NCBI GenBank assembly: GCA_029216955.1
Contig: JANAVB010004077.1
Coordinates: 186,001-250,000, forward strand
Direction: 5' to 3'
DNA from: Iris pallida
Lineage: Eukaryota; Streptophyta; Magnoliopsida; Asparagales; Iridaceae
Length of the DNA stretch: 64,000 nt
Part shown: positions 60,304 through 64,000 of the stretch, one piece after another
Numbering within the stretch: position 1 is the first letter of the stretch
Layout of the letters: each line of letters starts with the position of its first letter
Notes under the pieces: model-generated
The model's database searches: none
The model's input: only the letters and a program-made list of their open reading frames with translations
What the model was told of the DNA's origin: nothing
Position numbers and translations under genes: made by a program

Positions 60304-60838
60304 ACAACTCCTAGGGCCAGAGTTGGTTACACAGACTGTAGACATGGTCAAGGCAATCCGTAGTCATCTTCAAGCTGCGTAAGACAGGCACAAGATGTGG
60401 GCAGATAAACATCGAAGGATCTTGAACTTGAAACCTGGTGATCATGTATATCTGAAGATCTCACCTACTAAAAGAACTATCAGGTTTGGAACAAGAGGGA
60501 AGTTGAGCCCAAGGTATATAGGCCCATTCGACGTCCTGGATCGAGTCGGCGACGTGTCTTATCGATTGGCATTGCCACCATCTCTAGAAGGAGTCCATGA
60601 TGTTTTCTAGGTATCTCAACTACGGAAGTATGTGCCAGATTCCAGTCACATACTTGATCATTCGAAAATCACAGTTGGTCCAACTCTCCGTATTGAGCAG
60701 AAGCCAGTAGAGATCCTGGATCGAAGACAGAAGATTCTCTTTGGTTCGAGTATCTTGGAACAAGGACTCACCGGAAGAATCTACTTGGGAAAGGGAAGAT
60801 GAGATGCAGCAACTTTATCCCTACCTCTTTGATGATTA
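60304..60838 (+). pseudogene. gag-pol of element L, part 2 (integrase end and chromodomain)
   Basis: It continues from GDVGER at 48757: LLGPELVTQTVDMVKAIRSH, a stop at about 60380, then MWADKHRRILNLKPGDHVYL and LSPRYIGPFDVLDRVGDVSY. A stop follows after GVHDVF at 60608. The chromodomain (VEILDRRQKI, then [20 protein letters not shown]) is split by a small deletion that shifts the frame near 60735. The frame ends in YPYLFDD and TAA near 60838. Confidence 0.9.
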
Positions 60839-60901
60839 AGGTACTTAGCACCTTCCTTTTTCACTTCTCATTTCCTTAAATTTTGAAGACGAAATTTAAT
60901 T

Positions 60902-60914
60902 AAGGTAGGTAGAG
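60902..60914 (+). other. Polypurine tract of element L
   Basis: aaggtaggtagag directly before TGTCATAACC of the 3' LTR. Confidence 0.8.
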
Positions 60915-63900
60915 TGTCATAACCTATATTTTTATTTATTTATTTATATTTATATTAATTAAATTTCAAGCCTTTTAAAAATTTGCCTATATTAATTTTT
61001 TTGTATGTAAATCAAAATTTCCCACTTGGTCCTCATGCAAATTCAATTTTTGTATTTTTACCCAAGGAATTAGGTGGCATTCATGCATGATAGGAAGCCA
61101 AATGGCATTCATCCCTCATGATAAGCTCAAGGGGTATTTTGGTCTTTTTCTAATTACACCTTTCTTTTATATGATAGAGAATGGAGAATGAAAATTCATT
61201 CTCCTCCTATTCTATTACCAGGTACAATCTTTCTTTCTTCTCCTTCTTTTCTTCTTCTTCCATTCTCTCATTCTTCTTCTTCTTCTTCTCCTCTTCCCTT
61301 CCCCTTTCCTTAACTACTGCTGCTGCTGCCGCTTATACTGCTACTGCTGCTGCCGCTTATACTGCTGCTGCTGCTGCCGCTTATACTGATGCGGCTGCTG
61401 CCGCGGGCTGGCGCCGGTGGCATCGCCGGCGGTCGGCCAAGCCCCCATCTCAAACTTCTTCCTCCTCTTCCTCTACATTTCCTTCTTCTTCATTTTTTTC
61501 TCCCAAATCCATTTCAAATTAGTTCTCTAGGTTATTTTGTTAATTCAAATTCTATTTTCTTGACCTAGGTTCTGATTTGGGTTTAGGAAGAATTCTTCTA
61601 TAGGAAGAATATACTCAACCAAAGGCAAGTCCTCTTTTCCTTCTCCTTTGAAAGTTGTTCAAATGTGATCTTCTAATTATTGGGTTAATATAGTTTAATT
61701 TATATTATGAAATTTATGAACCTTATGACAAGTTAAAAATATAGTTTGGTTTATATTCTAGAATTGGGAAATTCTATGATAAATTCAACCATGAACTATG
61801 ATATATATAAATTATGTATCTTCTTGCTTGATATGTATGCGTATGAATTAGTGTTAAACTTGTATTATACTAGTTAATTCTGTCCATTTTTGAATTAGGT
61901 TCAATTAACATTTGCTTGCATGATATACTAGTTTAAAGTAAATGTTTAAAGGTACCTATACTTTAGGATAACCCTATATCTAGAATCTTTCAATGTTAAA
62001 CCTTCCTTTGCACATTCAAGAAGTTAAAATACAGTACATGGTTGCATGAGTTAAATTGACTTGTGGTAGGTATAATTGTCGATTTTATTAGCATAATGTT
62101 CAATTCTGTTCGCATTATAGAAATATGCTAAATTGACATGTTTGACACCATTATTTAGTCAAAAATGGCCATTAGGGGTATATATGTTAGGATGACCCTA
62201 CGTTTACTTAACCTCAATTTTAAAAACTCCTTTGGTACCTTTAGGAGGCTAAATGTGGATTGTAGCAAATGCAAAATCAAAATTGAACTCTTCGATTAAT
62301 TTAGCCATTATCACAAGTAAACAAATTACTTAGTTTATGTTAACAATGAGAAATTTACATCTTGGTATCTTCGCATTACTAACAAGTATATTTCTTGAGA
62401 TTTGATTGCATTTTAGGTAATGCACATTGCCATAATCCAAATAAAATTGCTTGCTTGCTTGCTAGTTTGCCTACAATGGTAAGAAAGTTTATTAAATTAT
62501 ATATATATATGGATGTGTGTCTTTCTGTGTTGAGAGTTGCTCCACTGAAGGGGTCGGCGTACCCGGATAACTTATATTGCGTGGCCGGTGTTGAGAGTTG
62601 CTCCACCGAAGGGGTCGGCGTGCCCATATTTCTATCTTTTGTGTTTACTTGTATCGGATTTATTTTCGGGTCAGCAAATACAAAGGAGACTCTGCCGAAA
62701 TTTTTGAGAATTTCCAGAGTTAGTCTCTTTCTGAGAATTCGGACTCCTTAGAAACTCTTGACCTAAGTTCTAGATCATGGAACCATCTATCTCCGATCTA
62801 TAACATCGGAGGGATTCTTGGAAATCATTGTCCAAATTGATACTTTGGAATTTCTCTTGGTTCCAAATACTTTCTTGGACTTTCGTAGTTTCGGAAAGGA
62901 CGAAACTATTACTTGAATGCGACTTGACTTTTAAGACTCCCGTTTAAGGGATAGTTTCTATGGAATCCGAATGTCTAGAATAGGTTGCATTGGGATGGGA
63001 GAGAAACCATTGGATCATACCCGGCTAACTTTTTTGCAATATAATTTTTATTTTTTGTACTGACTAGTCCCTGATACGGTGTTCGTGCGGCCTCACGAAT
63101 GTCCGGGGTGAGGCTTAGCTCACTTTCTTGATCGCAATTGGACATCCAGGCCCTGAGTTTTAGCTCAGCTATCCATTTGCACATTACCCTGAGTTTCAGC
63201 TCAGAATACTTGTTAATTCATTAGATATCTAGGCCCTGGGTTTAGCTCAGCTCTCTAATGAATGGGTTCGATATTCTTGGAAAAGTCCAAGTCATACGAA
63301 CTTCTTGTTATAACACATGATGCGATGATTTGACCCAGATGATTCGAAAACCACTAATGATGTTATTTTGCTTGAAGTCACATCAATATGTGATAGTACA
63401 GACGGCTGGAGAATTTAAGCACCAATCCTTTTTGTACGAGCCTGATCCCGGGCAAGTGGGGTTATTGTTGAGATGCTAGGCGTGTGTGTGTGATCTAGAA
63501 AGTTTCTCTAAATTGTATTTAGGTCTAGAAAGTTCTTGTTGTGTCCTTTGTGACACTATTTTGAGAATTACTTACTTCTTGACTGATATCACAAGGTATG
63601 AGTTTAATTGCTCTAAGTTACTATATTTTGTTTTCACTTGTATTATCATTCCACATTCATAACTTCCTCCTTTGACTGAGGGCTTGCTCGTCTTATTGAC
63701 GACCTAGTTTTTTTCACTAGGGATTGATGAAGATCAAGATATGGATCAGGCATACACCGAGAACGAACTCTATGAATGATGTGGAACGGATGGAATGTAG
63801 CTTCATTTTGAGAACACCTTCAATTATGTAAATTATGTGTTTGAAGACAATGAATCAAATATGTATTATATGTGTTTTGATGAATCTAGACCAAGTATGT

Positions 63901-64000
63901 AATATATTTTCTGGATAAATGAATGTCATGTCAATTGTGGAATTTCTGTGATTATGCCTTACATCTATGCCTATCCGGGACCTTACGGACGACAATCGCA
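60915..64000 (+). repeat. 3' LTR of element L, truncated by window end
   Basis: 3086 bp of an LTR of about 3.16 kb; by alignment about 78 bp are missing at the right. It carries three GCTGCTGCTGCCGCTTATACT-type repeats (61318-61390). Unlike the 5' LTR it has a 61-base direct duplication at 62527-62625. Confidence 0.95.
61318..61400 (+). repeat. 27-base GCTGCTGCTGCCGCTTATACT repeat in leader of L
   Basis: Three tandem copies of a 27-base GCT-rich unit, against two degraded copies in the 5' LTR (41138-41200). In one frame it reads as Ala/Thr/Tyr repeats. It lies downstream of the TATA candidate, so it is probably transcribed leader. Confidence 0.8.

Larger units (their letters stand above)
40691..64000 (+). 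mobile_element. Element L: Tekay-like Ty3/Gypsy retrotransposon, split by element M
   Basis: 5' LTR 40691-43818, tRNA-Ile-type primer site, an extra ORF, gag-pol to 48757, element M (48758-60298), remaining integrase and chromodomain to about 60838, polypurine tract and 3' LTR from 60915. Without M it would be about 11.8 kb. It lies in CACTA element J. The coding region has many stops and at least three frameshifts. Confidence 0.95.

Overview
This window is plant nuclear DNA made almost entirely of transposable elements. No host protein-coding gene, tRNA, rRNA or CRISPR array was recognised. A plant origin follows from chromodomain Ty3/Gypsy (Tekay/Del-type chromovirus) elements with 2.7-3.3 kb LTRs, a Sirevirus-like Ty1/Copia element, and a CACTA (En/Spm) element whose TNP2 transposase keeps the plant DUF4216/DUF4218-type regions. 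The species cannot be told. Element letters A-M below are local names.

Left nest (1-22269, mostly minus strand). A Sirevirus-like Copia element (C; LTR 19367-20417, gag to RNase H running leftward to 5087) sits at the edge of an older Gypsy LTR (E, 20418-21211). C is broken twice. The Tekay-type element D (8753-19131, TSD atcat) splits its gag. Element B, a minus-strand element with a Tat/Ogre-like primer site (5' LTR 4201-5086), enters its RNase H. B is in turn cut by A, a 3.1 kb minus-strand LTR (1-3134) whose 3' end lies off the window. The stretch 21212-22269 holds two decayed LTR fragments.

Middle nest (22270-40690). A minus-strand LTR (H) is split by element I (22732-33483, TSD ctaca). 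I is the youngest element: two nearly identical LTRs, primer-binding site, polypurine tract and an uninterrupted 1570-codon gag-pol frame. H is then interrupted at 34601 by a CACTA element (J) with a decayed TNP2 gene, which itself contains a 485 bp solo LTR (K, 37848-38332).

Right nest (40691-64000). Tekay-type element L entered the CACTA element (5' LTR 40691-43818; 3' LTR from 60915, cut by the window end about 78 bp before its terminus). Element M (48758-60298, TSD gaacg) sits inside the integrase gene of L.

Main observations. (1) In D and I the gag start codon seems to lie inside the LTR, joined to the gag body by an in-frame intron that removes the LTR end and primer site. (2) The LTRs of A, D and I share a backbone but each carries a different 'TGCG'-based short-repeat array just upstream of the TATA-like box, and copy number differs (7 versus 9) between the two LTRs of one young element. 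(3) Four Tekay-type LTR-internal junctions share a primer site matching the 3' end of tRNA-Ile(AAU). (4) L has an unrecognised 110-codon ORF ahead of gag. (5) By hand count the guest M has more diverged LTRs than its host L. All element roles are inferred from sequence; LTR percentages are hand counts.
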